In this document: piece by piece, positions 1 through 8,642 of the stretch
How the letters are laid out: the number at the start of each line of letters is the position of its first letter
Numbering within the stretch: the first letter of the stretch is position 1
From: Desulforadius tongensis
Lineage (GTDB): Bacteria > Bacillota > Desulfotomaculia > Desulfotomaculales > Desulfohalotomaculaceae
Length of the DNA: 42,887 bases
Assembly (NCBI RefSeq): GCF_016907915.1
Contig: NZ_JAFBCW010000023.1
Span: forward strand, 1 to 42,887
Direction: 5' to 3'
Notes under the pieces: generated by a model
Told to the model about the DNA's origin: nothing
Database searches by the model: none
Seen by the model: the letters and a program-made list of their open reading frames with translations, nothing else
Program-made: the position numbers and the translations under genes

Positions 1-1271
1 TTTTCTTTTTGACACCCCATCCCTCGTCTGGCAATAACATAGGCTGCTGCTTCGTGATTTGATATGCCGTATTGTTCTTGATATTTAAGAACACCAATTA
101 TCGAAGTAAATGCAGGTTTGATTTTTTTTAGTGGAATACCTTCTCTTAAGGCCCTGCGTTCAACTGCTTGCAAAAACTTTGCATATATAAAACCGTGACT
201 AATTCGATTGAACTTTGCGGACACATCTTTATCGTTCTTAAATTTTAAATCCTCAACAACTAAAGCGCATTCTGCATTTTTAACTATATCTGCAACCAAT
301 TTAGCTGTTTCTCCAATAAGATTTTCTCTACGGGCAGCCCTTGCATATGTCCATTCAGGGCAGTTAATCCATACACTGCCTTTGAAGTTACCAAGATAAT
401 CTGTTTGAGTTACACCTAAACCTGCGGGATTGGTATCAACACCAAACGCTCCGTTTAGTGCTTTATAAGGAACCGGTATATCTTCTTCAAAAGTTACGTG
501 AACGTAATACCGGTCGTTCTCGCGAATGATTTCAACTTGATATGCTCTACCTGTTTTAAGATAGTCAATAACCATTTGGCGGTAGTTTCTGCCATTGATC
601 TTACCTGTTTTTTTACTGGGTTTATGAGCCAAGTATACGGGTACGGTAATGCGTTTATATCGTACGACTTTCCCAACCTGCACCGGTTCTGCAGCTATTT
701 CAAGATAAATCTTGCCGCCTGCTTCATAAAGGCGAGTATTTAAGTTGCCACCCTTAGCCTTATCACCTCTTGAAACATATCGGTTATTTCTGGCAGTTTG
801 CCATTCTTCTTTGGTGATATTGCCTTTACAGCGTTCGTAAAACAGCTTTTTGCCTCCAAATATTACTGTTGGAATGGTGTTTTCGTCTAAATGTTTTTGC
901 CATTTAGCAAGTTTTTTCTCCCATTTGTTAAGCTTGGCAGTCAAACCGGTAATTTTCCTTGGTGATTTAGCTTTTTCCAATCGCTCTCTGATGGCTTTAA
1001 CCTTTAATGCAGCATTTTCGTAATGATATTTAACCATTTCTTTTTGAGAAGAAATAATTGTTTGGGCTTCATATACCGCATCGTTTGCTTGCCGGGAATT
1101 AAGATTGTATTTGTTTTGTACCAGTTTGCGGATCGATTGTATTTTAACGCCTTCAAGCAAACGGTTAAAACCAAATCTAACAGCAGTACAGTAGAGTTTC
1201 ATAAGTTCATCAATATATTTTTTCTGTTCCTTGTCGAGAAAGAGTATCACGCCTCTAGTTGTCGTTTTCAT
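1..1271 (-). CDS. TnpB/IS605 OrfB-related protein, 3' end outside window
   Basis: RNA-guided-nuclease-like transposon protein of the TnpB (IS200/IS605 OrfB) superfamily; 423 codons are visible and no stop is reached before the left edge. The start is set by an AGGAG ribosome site 8 nt upstream (GACAGGAGTTGAACGCC then ATG). The N-terminal half is lysine-rich and helical. The RuvC-like half starts near residue 290 with GVDTNPAGLGVTQTD (RuvC-I Asp) and continues with VVEDLKF (RuvC-II Glu). After PAFTSIIGVLKY comes NHEAAAYVIARRGMG, where classical TnpB has a CxxC zinc finger and DxNAA. This belongs to the group often annotated as TnpB-related accessory protein. No TnpA transposase is seen within the window. 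Family is confident; nuclease activity is uncertain. Confidence 0.85.
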   Translation of the reverse strand, partial: MKTTTRGVILFLDKEQKKYIDELMKLYCTAVRFGFNRLLEGVKIQSIRKLVQNKYNLNSRQANDAVYEAQTIISSQKEMVKYHYENAALKVKAIRERLEKAKSPRKITGLTAKLNKWEKKLAKWQKHLDENTIPTVIFGGKKLFYERCKGNITKEEWQTARNNRYVSRGDKAKGGNLNTRLYEAGGKIYLEIAAEPVQVGKVVRYKRITVPVYLAHKPSKKTGKINGRNYRQMVIDYLKTGRAYQVEIIRENDRYYVHVTFEEDIPVPYKALNGAFGVDTNPAGLGVTQTDYLGNFKGSVWINCPEWTYARAARRENLIGETAKLVADIVKNAECALVVEDLKFKNDKDVSAKFNRISHGFIYAKFLQAVERRALREGIPLKKIKPAFTSIIGVLKYQEQYGISNHEAAAYVIARRGMGCQKE

Positions 1272-1374
1272 TGGCGTTCAACTCCTGTCTAATATTTTCT
1301 TTCAGCTTTTTTGCTGCTCTACCACCACGCCTGCCATATATCCTTGCAGAAAATATTGAATGATTTAAGACTCT
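1258..1374 (-). other. short open frame overlapping the TnpB start
   Basis: A 39-codon open stretch with no ATG/GTG/TTG start runs into the first codons of the TnpB gene in another frame and stops at 1255-1257. It contains the basic motif ARIYGRRGGRAAKKLKENIR. It could be the tail of a decayed element gene, or the 5' part of the TnpB frame joined by frameshift. The composition looks coding, but no initiation site is visible, so this is a weak call. Confidence 0.25.
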
Positions 1375-1508
1375 TTACGTCATTTATCACCTAATAATAT
1401 TATATTTAGACATATTTAACTAGGTATAAATATATTTTTAAAAGCAGTTTCAACCTCCCGCTGCCGCTCAGTGCCTTTAACAGCGGTGGCTGCATTTCTT
1501 TTACCGGT

Positions 1509-2633
1509 CTAAATACCCAAAAAAATTCTGAACTGAATAAAAAGAAGCCGCAGCAGCTCTCTGGTGGGCGGAGCAATAACCATAACCACCGCCAGCGGAA
1601 CCAGAGCTGCCAGAACCACTTGAGCTAAATATTTAGCTTTCATCGGGCTTTTATACAGCTTATTTACACCCTTGGCATCCACTAAAATGGATCCCACTTT
1701 TAATCTTACTAAAAAGGTGCTGGCCATCCCTTTACGGCCCTTTTCTAAAAACTCCAGCATATTGGAATGGGTGCCCACAGCTACAATCAAATCTGTTCCT
1801 TTTTCATAAGCCAGCAGCATGGCTATATCTTCGCTGGTACCGCGGGCGGCAAAAACTTTGGCTTTTAATCCCAGCTTTTTAATCCTTTCTAAGCCGGGGG
1901 CCCGGCCATCGGGATAACCATGTACTATTAACTCCGCCCCGCATTTAAGGGTGCTGTCACTGATACTGTCCATATCACCTATAATAATGTCCGGTGTATA
2001 GCCGAATTCCAACAGGGCATCAGCCCCACCGTCCACACCTATCAGCACCGGCTTAACTTCATCAATATAGGATTTAATAGCCATTAAATCCTCTTTATAA
2101 TTATGCCCCCTTACAACTATCAAGGTATGCCGGTTTTTAAATACTGTATTTATATTGGGAATGGGCAGCTCTTTACAAATTAAGTCAATTTCATTTTGGG
2201 CATAATCAAGGGTATTTTGTACAAACTTGGCAAGGGTGTTATTGATATTATTTTTAGATTCTTCCATTTTCTGCAGCACATAACTTTTATCCAATAAAAG
2301 GCCGCTGCCCACCAGCCGGCCGCCAGCATAAATATCCCCATCTATTAATTCTACCTTTTCACCTTCGGTCAACTTATTTAAAAGCTCGGTACCGGCATCA
2401 TCTATCAGCGGAATACCTGCTTCTAATAATGTTAACGGACCCAAATTGGGATAATCCTCGCCAAGGGACGGTACAACATTTATAACTGCTTTCACTTTTG
2501 TATCAATCAAAGACTGCGCTGCTACTTTATCTAATTCACGGTGGTTTATTACAGCAATATCGCCCGGTTGCAAACGTTTAACTAGATTCTTTGTTCTGTT
2601 ATCAATCTTTACTATCCCTTTTATTTGCAACAC
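1509..2633 (-). CDS. steA: SteA-like protein with thiamin pyrophosphokinase fold
   Basis: 374 aa. SteA-family proteins are linked to cell division and envelope integrity in Actinobacteria and also occur in spore-forming Firmicutes. The central region resembles the catalytic domain of thiamin pyrophosphokinase: GVDGGADALLEFGY followed by PDIIIGDMDS, the same DGG and GDMDS signature seen in thiN at 31677. A C-terminal hydrophobic segment (about residues 335-356, VVLAALVPLAVVMVIA) predicts membrane anchoring with the main domain in the cytoplasm. GTG at 2633 is chosen because AGGTGG lies 6 nt upstream; TTG at 2636 is the alternative. In other genomes SteA usually has a partner gene (SteB-like); none is next to it here. 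The TPP-related fold does not by itself imply thiamine chemistry. Confidence 0.85.
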   Translation of the reverse strand: MLQIKGIVKIDNRTKNLVKRLQPGDIAVINHRELDKVAAQSLIDTKVKAVINVVPSLGEDYPNLGPLTLLEAGIPLIDDAGTELLNKLTEGEKVELIDGDIYAGGRLVGSGLLLDKSYVLQKMEESKNNINNTLAKFVQNTLDYAQNEIDLICKELPIPNINTVFKNRHTLIVVRGHNYKEDLMAIKSYIDEVKPVLIGVDGGADALLEFGYTPDIIIGDMDSISDSTLKCGAELIVHGYPDGRAPGLERIKKLGLKAKVFAARGTSEDIAMLLAYEKGTDLIVAVGTHSNMLEFLEKGRKGMASTFLVRLKVGSILVDAKGVNKLYKSPMKAKYLAQVVLAALVPLAVVMVIAPPTRELLRLLFIQFRIFLGI

Positions 2634-2891
2634 CAATCACCACCTTTAATTTAAAATTAACAATCATTTTACATTGTACTTTACTTTAATACAGCAAGTC
2701 AAGGGAACCGGGACTTATTTGTTAATTTTTTACAATAAGCAGCCGGGCTCTTTTTTGTATTTTTATACGCCGCAGGGACAATAAATCATGGTTTTTATAG
2801 TAACCAATACATTAATTAGTATCTTTTGTATTTCTTTCAACTGTTCCTAATGATAAAATGTAATTAATATCTGCCGTCAAGGAGGGTGGTT

Positions 2892-3650
2892 ATGAGTTTC
2901 GATACAGCCAACCAACCGCTTACTAAACAAGGTACTCGTGAAAACCAAAAAAAATACTTGAACATCACCAGCAGCGATTTGGCTTTAATGGCCGGTTATA
3001 AAGAGTTGTTTATAAAAGAAGCTGACCTGGTAGTACATAATTTCTACAACCACATTTTAAAGTTTCCGTATTTAAAAAAACTCATTGACAAATACACCAG
3101 CGTAGAACGGCTAAAAGAATTACAAAAGCAGTATTTCATCAGCCTCTGCGATCCATTAGACGATAATTACATCCAGCGCAGATTGGCTGTTGGCAAAAAA
3201 CACCAGCAAATTGCCCTGTACCCCCAGTGGTATATTGGAGCTTATCAAATATACACCGAGGAAATAGCGCGCATTTTAACCACCGAACATCCCAACGATC
3301 AGGACACCGTAAATAAGGCCTTAACAACCTTTATTAAACGGCTTAACTTTGATATGCAGCTGGCCATTGAAAACTACATTCTCGATCAATTACAGCAATT
3401 GATCGCTTTTCAAAAGGAAATTGGCTCGGTGGCAGAGATAATTGATGACATAGCCGGCCAAACCAATATGCTCTCTCTTAACGCTTCCATTGAAGCGGCG
3501 CGGGCAGGAGACCACGGGCGCACTTTTGCTGTGGTGGCTCAAGAAATACGCAAATTGGCAGACCGTTCCCATACCTCGGCTAAAGAGATCAGTGAAATGG
3601 TGCGCCAGAACAGCAAATTAATTGAAAAAATCAAACTGCATTCGGAATAA
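2892..3650 (+). CDS. soluble globin-coupled sensor with short MCP signalling module
   Basis: 252 aa, no membrane segment. Residues about 25-165 match the globin domain of HemAT-type sensors. H104 in [15 protein letters not shown] is the likely proximal haem ligand. Residues about 175-240 carry only the tip of a chemoreceptor signalling domain ([20 protein letters not shown], then [18 protein letters not shown]), so the long methylation helices of a full receptor are missing. Such a protein should sense O2, CO or NO and either join receptor arrays or act on a kinase directly. ATG at 2892 is preferred over the upstream GTG because AAGGAGG lies 6 nt before it. A complete chemoreceptor lies convergently downstream at 3758. 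Confidence 0.88.
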   Translation: MSFDTANQPLTKQGTRENQKKYLNITSSDLALMAGYKELFIKEADLVVHNFYNHILKFPYLKKLIDKYTSVERLKELQKQYFISLCDPLDDNYIQRRLAVGKKHQQIALYPQWYIGAYQIYTEEIARILTTEHPNDQDTVNKALTTFIKRLNFDMQLAIENYILDQLQQLIAFQKEIGSVAEIIDDIAGQTNMLSLNASIEAARAGDHGRTFAVVAQEIRKLADRSHTSAKEISEMVRQNSKLIEKIKLHSE

Positions 3651-3701
3651 AAAGCATTTAACCGCCGGCTAAAGCAAACATGCCGGGCATACCACATAAA
3701 A

Positions 3702-3754
3702 GGCTGCTGGCACTATTTTGCCAGCAGCCATCAGCCCCCTCCAGGGGTTTTTTT
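3702..3754. terminator. double hairpin between convergent chemotaxis genes
   Basis: A perfect 10-bp stem (GGCTGCTGGC, 3702-3711, with its complement 3720-3729) is followed by TTTT on the minus strand and serves the receptor gene at 3758. A second small stem, CCCC-TCCA-GGGG, followed by seven T on the plus strand terminates the globin-sensor gene. Confidence 0.85.
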
Positions 3755-3757
3755 ATT

Positions 3758-5659
3758 TTAATACTTAAACCGGTTAATTTCCTTCTGCAGATCGTCAGCC
3801 AAGGCACTTAATTCTTCTGCCGAACTGGATAACTCCTGTACTGTGGCGGTTTGTTCTTCCGTAAAGGCAGCAACGCTTTCTATACTTTCGGTGGTGTCTG
3901 CAACCAGTTCCACAGCACTTACCATTTCTGCTTTAACAGTTTCACTTTCTTCTAAAATAGACTGGGCTTTAGAAACCACTGCCAGTACATTGTTTGAAAC
4001 ATCCCTGGTCTTTTTCAGAATATCTTTAAAGGCTTTAACCACGTTGTTGGCATCTCCCTGTTCAGTGGCCATTTTAACTACTTTTTCTATATCAGCACTA
4101 ATTTCCCGTACCAAACTGCCAATTTGATTGGTAGCCTCCGAACTTTGAGAGGCCAGCTTTCTTACCTCTTCTGCCACCACAGCAAAACCCCTGCCCTGCT
4201 CGCCGGCCCGGGCCGCTTCAATGGCAGCATTTAAGGCCAAAAGATTAGTCTGCTCGGCAATGCTGTTAATGGTGTCAACTATAGAATTAATTTGATTAGC
4301 CTTACGACCCAAAGTATCAATTGACAGGGCCATTTCATCAACCAGCTGCTGCCCGTTTTGCGCAGCTTGATACGCCTCTTCTGATGTGTTTTGGGTATTT
4401 TCAAGATTTTCCATTATCTTAGTCAGGTGATGGTTTAAAGCGCCAATAAATGAAGCCACATCATTTATTTTTATTTCCTGGTTTTGGGCCGAAGAGGTTA
4501 TATTCTGCACCTTAGCAGCCACATCACTGGCTGCCGCCGCTGAGTGTTCAGAAATTTCCTTAAACTGCTCGGCAGATGCCGCCAGTTTTTCTACCGCCCC
4601 GCTGATGCTGGAAAGCATCGCCCGCAGTTCAGCGGCCAAACTGCCAAATGCTTGTCCCAGTCTATCATCACCGCCAAGTTCTTTGGAAAAATCTTTTTCA
4701 TTAATAGCCTGTATGTAGTTGTTAATCGGTTTGGTAATTCTGTTAGTTATTAATAACACAAGCGGCAGCAAAACTAATACCATGATAAATATGATTTTAA
4801 AAGTTACGGTGCGCAGTTTACCGGTTACTGCATAAACTTCATCCACCGGGCTCACCATGGCCAAAGACCAGTTGTTAATGTTGGCCGGTTTGTAATTGAT
4901 AATCATCTGCTGCCCGGCTATGGTTATCTCTTCAGTTCCGCTTTCCTGATTTATCATCTTGTTAATTACATTTTTAAAGGAATCGCTGCCAGCGGTTTCC
5001 AGCGAGTTTTCTTTTAATAACTTACCGGTGTCGGGATGACTAATATAAACCCCTTTTTGGTTGATCATAAAGGTATAACCGGACTCGGTAACCTTTTTAC
5101 CGGTGATACGGTCAGATATATACTCCAGGCGAATAAATCCCACTAAAACACCTATTTTTTCCCGGGCATCGTTAAATATTGGTACCCCCAAACCGACAAT
5201 TTTCCTGCCTGTGCTGGTGGAAAAAGTGGCATCTGCAATCACCGGCTTACCGGTTTCCCAGGGAACTTTAAAGTATTCTTTATGGGCAATATTTTTCCCA
5301 TGATGACTTGATCCTTCGGAATGAGCAATTTCCGTACCCTCAGGATCACATATCAATATATGAGAGTACTGCGGGTTATCCTTGATAAAACGTTTAAAAT
5401 ACGGTTCAACCCGGGTGTAATCCATGGATTTAATAATTGGATTATAAGATAACTCTTTTATTACATTTTGCTCAGCACTTAATACCTCGTTCAAATTGGT
5501 ACTTAATAACTGCTGCGTCTGACTTTTAAACTGCTCTTTTAAAATCTGTTCAGATGTTTTAGTGGCCAACATCGAGCAAACAATTAACGGTACCAAAGCT
5601 ACAAGCATAAACCACAACAGCAGTTTCCCTCTCATACTGCCCCACTTAGGCAAATTCAT
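3758..5659 (-). CDS. methyl-accepting chemotaxis protein with dCache-type sensor
   Basis: 633 aa transmembrane receptor. A first membrane helix (about residues 10-32, [19 protein letters not shown]) is followed by an extracellular double-Cache-like domain (about 35-280, with GVPIFND and [16 protein letters not shown] segments). A second helix ([16 protein letters not shown]) and a HAMP-like linker precede the cytoplasmic domain. The signalling tip reads [20 protein letters not shown], then [15 protein letters not shown]. dCache receptors usually bind amino acids or other small metabolites; the ligand cannot be read from sequence. ATG at 5659 is chosen because AGGAGG lies 9 nt upstream; an earlier in-frame ATG at 5710 lacks a ribosome site. 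Confidence 0.93.
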   Translation of the reverse strand: MNLPKWGSMRGKLLLWFMLVALVPLIVCSMLATKTSEQILKEQFKSQTQQLLSTNLNEVLSAEQNVIKELSYNPIIKSMDYTRVEPYFKRFIKDNPQYSHILICDPEGTEIAHSEGSSHHGKNIAHKEYFKVPWETGKPVIADATFSTSTGRKIVGLGVPIFNDAREKIGVLVGFIRLEYISDRITGKKVTESGYTFMINQKGVYISHPDTGKLLKENSLETAGSDSFKNVINKMINQESGTEEITIAGQQMIINYKPANINNWSLAMVSPVDEVYAVTGKLRTVTFKIIFIMVLVLLPLVLLITNRITKPINNYIQAINEKDFSKELGGDDRLGQAFGSLAAELRAMLSSISGAVEKLAASAEQFKEISEHSAAAASDVAAKVQNITSSAQNQEIKINDVASFIGALNHHLTKIMENLENTQNTSEEAYQAAQNGQQLVDEMALSIDTLGRKANQINSIVDTINSIAEQTNLLALNAAIEAARAGEQGRGFAVVAEEVRKLASQSSEATNQIGSLVREISADIEKVVKMATEQGDANNVVKAFKDILKKTRDVSNNVLAVVSKAQSILEESETVKAEMVSAVELVADTTESIESVAAFTEEQTATVQELSSSAEELSALADDLQKEINRFKY

Positions 5660-5942
5660 GCTAAGCCGCCTCCTAACATTTATGAAAAAAATTCTACTGT
5701 ATGTGTACAAATATACACCCAGCTAATATTAACATTTATTAACATGCGTTAATGTCATCTACCCGACATTATCGTTCAATATAAACCTGCTGCTTTTTTT
5801 GATTTTTTCTTCTATATGTTTTCAATTCCAAGTTTTATATATATTAGAAATACAAAACTGTCCCCAGCAGTTTCTTTTTGATGGTAATTTTAGCTTCTTC
5901 TCACTCATAAATTTAACAATAGATGACTTGGGGGTTGGATAA

Positions 5943-7232
5943 ATGGCGTTACATATCACTTTTAAACAACTAAGAAACTATGCCCTAATTTTTATAACCT
6001 TATTAACCATCTGGTTGGTGATGGGGCATTTCATATGGATTGAGGTAAGCAGGGATGGCCATAACGTGCAGGTGGATTATTTCTTTCTCGCTCCCATGAA
6101 TACCGGCAGGGCGATGGAAAAATTCAGCATTCTATCTGAAGTGCCTACCCACAAGGTGGATTATACCTTTCAATGGCACTCTCCCTTTCATTTAACACTA
6201 ATCATAAATGAACAGCACTATCCTCAAGGGGTAAAATATACATACTGTTTTAAAAAATCCCGGGCTTTAATACCGCCATTTTCAGTTTCTAAAACGGGAG
6301 AAATACTAACCAGGGTGACACCAAAATTAGTTTCCGTCTCTCCCGCCGAGAACGCACCAACTTTAGGACCTGTTATACTTAAATTCAACACCCCCATTTC
6401 CCCAATCAGCATGGGGAAAATGGTTATTTGTGAAGCCCAGGGACAATTCAAACCGGTTAACGGTGATTATACCCGCTGGCAGTTTATACCGGATAAACAG
6501 CTTAGACACCAGCAGAGTTACCATATCACCGTTAAAGCGGGGCTGAAAAGTAAATACGGCCTCAAAACGGCCGAGGACCAGCAGGTAACATTTACCACTG
6601 CACCGCGGATAAAACTGCTGAGCTGTTACCCCAAAAAGGGCAGTGACAGTGTTTGGCTCAGCCGCACCGTAAAATTAACAGTGAACCAACCGGTTTTAAA
6701 GGCAGAAATCAAAGGTAACTGCCCGGGCAAAACCATAGTAAGAGATAACACTGTGCTGTACAGACCGGACAGGGTCTTTTTGCCTGCATCCAATTACCGG
6801 TTTAATGTCACCATAACATCTACGTATGGCGAAGTATTAAAAACTGAATTGAATTTTTCCACCACCAACCTGGGAAACAAAAAATGGATAGAAGTTAAAG
6901 CAGGTAAACCCTGCCAGGTGTGGTTAATGCAGGGGAAGAATGAACTGCAGCTGGTTGACGGGTGGTTTACCAGGGAACTGGATAAATTACCCACTGTAAC
7001 TATGTACGAAGCAGACCGGGGAGCAGGTACGGGAGTAAGGGGTACAGGAGAAAAGTTACCCTGGATAAAGTTAAATACAGATATACTGCTGCATGCCACA
7101 AACCATACGGGTAAAGACGATCATCATTTTTTGGGACTCCCCAGCACTTATAGCTGCATTTTACTGCCCGCTGATGTAACTGAAGAAATATACGCAAACT
7201 TTCCCCGGGGTTTTATGGTTATAGTTCACTAG
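5943..7232 (+). CDS. membrane-anchored protein with SbsA-type Ig-like domains
   Basis: 429 aa. An N-terminal hydrophobic helix (about residues 13-32, ALIFITLLTIWLVMGHFIWI) looks like an uncleaved anchor, with the rest outside the cell. Residues about 120-220 fit a bacterial Ig-like (Big_5/SbsA) domain: PKLVSVSPAENAPTLGPVIL, the FNTPIS strand and a terminal QQVTFTT. A second, more divergent copy covers about 220-310 (PRIKLLSCYPKKG to ELNFSTT). The last 120 residues match nothing I recognise. The ribosome site is a loose GGGGGTTGG. Function is unknown; a role in cell-surface or spore-surface structure is only an inference. Confidence 0.7.
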   Translation: MALHITFKQLRNYALIFITLLTIWLVMGHFIWIEVSRDGHNVQVDYFFLAPMNTGRAMEKFSILSEVPTHKVDYTFQWHSPFHLTLIINEQHYPQGVKYTYCFKKSRALIPPFSVSKTGEILTRVTPKLVSVSPAENAPTLGPVILKFNTPISPISMGKMVICEAQGQFKPVNGDYTRWQFIPDKQLRHQQSYHITVKAGLKSKYGLKTAEDQQVTFTTAPRIKLLSCYPKKGSDSVWLSRTVKLTVNQPVLKAEIKGNCPGKTIVRDNTVLYRPDRVFLPASNYRFNVTITSTYGEVLKTELNFSTTNLGNKKWIEVKAGKPCQVWLMQGKNELQLVDGWFTRELDKLPTVTMYEADRGAGTGVRGTGEKLPWIKLNTDILLHATNHTGKDDHHFLGLPSTYSCILLPADVTEEIYANFPRGFMVIVH

Positions 7233-7314
7233 CGGCCGGTTTGCAGGTTTTTTAAATTGATCGGTGTATTTATTGGAACATTTTTCAAAAATTATATAAT
7301 TATTCAGAAAACAC

Positions 7315-7344
7315 TTTACATTTAGCCGGAAAGTTTGTTATTAT
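7315..7344 (+). promoter_or_regulatory. possible sigma-A promoter for the DUF4365 gene
   Basis: TTTACA (7315-7320), a 17-18 nt spacer, then TTATTA/TATTAT (7338-7344), about 115 nt upstream of the start codon. The -35 is good and the -10 mediocre. Confidence 0.4.
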
Positions 7345-7458
7345 TTGAACAAGGCGAAAAAATATAGCTGCAGCGATATTGCACTATAGCAGCAGCATAA
7401 TATGTATGTATCAGTCGAAAAATGTAAAACCTATCTACCTACACAAGGAGGGGTAAAA

Positions 7459-8586
7459 ATGACCGGTCAATGTAAAGAGCGCGGACACAGGTTTGATAGA
7501 TCTCCGGCTGCGGCCAGAGAAACCACCCTTAAAGCAAAGAAAATTTTTCTTCAAGCCCTTCCTGACTGCTGGATACCCCGAAAAGGGGGATCTGAATACG
7601 GTATCGATTACAATGTCCAGCTGCCCGAAAACCTGGTACCCACAGGCGCAAAATTCAAAACCCACATCAAGGGAACGAAAGGCATCAGGTTTCATGACCG
7701 TCAGATAGTATTTTCGCTGGAAACAAAAAAATTAAAACACTACTACAAAACAAAACAACCTGTTTTTTTTATTCTGGTTGATGTTAATAACAGCAATGTA
7801 TTCTGGCTGTTTACACAGGAATATATAAAAGAACTGGACCAAACAACCCCCGGGTGGCGCAGACAAAAAACCGTTAGTTTAAAAATTCCCCCGGCTAATA
7901 AATTAAATGAGCGCATAGAAAGTTTTCAAGAAGCAGTTATAAAAGGCCAGCAGTTTGTTCACCTGCTTCAGTTTCAGCTGTCTTACAGCAGCATTTCCCA
8001 AAAGATAGAAAACGTAATTAAAAATTCAGCCCATCATTTCAGCGGACAATTTAAACAAATATTCCCCAAAACATACCCTGACAGCAGCTGCAGCTGTTTT
8101 ATAGAAGAAAACCCCTTTGATTTAGAAATTGAAAACAGCTTGAAGAGGGCAGAAAAACTCCGTATCAACGACCCTAAAGAAAACAGGGAGGCCTACGAGC
8201 AGATTTGTAATGCTTTGGAACACGCCGGCTGCAGCGCATCACCCGGCATTCGCTACCTGGCCCTAGGCGAAAAACATTATCACAACTATATGTTTTACCT
8301 GGTTAAAGCCTTCGATATGGAAAACAAAGAGGATGAGCAGCATTATTTCAGCGCCATAGAAGGTTTAGTGGAAACAATTTCCTCTTCCATTGATGCCGGG
8401 GAGTTAACCACCGCTTCAACGATAATACTGCGGCTGGCTGACGTTTATTTTCACGCCTTTCCTTACGTATGTACCGCTTACGGTAATGACCAGGCTTTTA
8501 CTTTATTGGATTCAGCCCACTCTCTGCTGGAACTGGCAGACAACATGGTAACCATAATTGAATCTCCCAACCGGGTAATTCAATAA
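7459..8586 (+). CDS. DUF4365 domain protein
   Basis: 375 aa. The N-terminal part (about residues 25-150) resembles DUF4365, a domain with a restriction-endonuclease-like fold. GIDYNVQL supplies the acidic residue and FKTHIKGTKG the lysine position, while the usual Gln of the Q-x-K motif is His here. It continues with FFILVDVNNSNVFWLF, typical of the domain core. The C-terminal 220 residues are helical and unrecognised, with cysteines at SCSCF and CSASPG. ATG at 7459 is supported by AAGGAGGGG six bases upstream; an upstream in-frame ATG at 7402 has no site. DUF4365 proteins often occur in defence or mobile contexts, but no partner nuclease, methylase or toxin gene is adjacent, so the role is open. 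Confidence 0.7.
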   Translation: MTGQCKERGHRFDRSPAAARETTLKAKKIFLQALPDCWIPRKGGSEYGIDYNVQLPENLVPTGAKFKTHIKGTKGIRFHDRQIVFSLETKKLKHYYKTKQPVFFILVDVNNSNVFWLFTQEYIKELDQTTPGWRRQKTVSLKIPPANKLNERIESFQEAVIKGQQFVHLLQFQLSYSSISQKIENVIKNSAHHFSGQFKQIFPKTYPDSSCSCFIEENPFDLEIENSLKRAEKLRINDPKENREAYEQICNALEHAGCSASPGIRYLALGEKHYHNYMFYLVKAFDMENKEDEQHYFSAIEGLVETISSSIDAGELTTASTIILRLADVYFHAFPYVCTAYGNDQAFTLLDSAHSLLELADNMVTIIESPNRVIQ

Positions 8587-8590
8587 AATT

Positions 8591-8626
8591 ATGAAGCCCA
8601 AGCTGCTAACACAGCCTGGGCTTCAT
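8591..8626. terminator. bidirectional hairpin between convergent genes
   Basis: A 15-bp stem with one mismatch (ATGAAGCCCAAGCTG, 8591-8605, against 8612-8626). The T-rich flank lies on the minus-strand side, so it best fits the end of the 8643 gene. Confidence 0.75.
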
Positions 8627-8642
8627 AAATTAATGGCCTAAA

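Noticed and set aside
2701-2885. Promoter for the globin-coupled sensor
   Set aside because: A GATAAAAT-like -10 is visible, but no -35 or sigma-D type element is at proper spacing.
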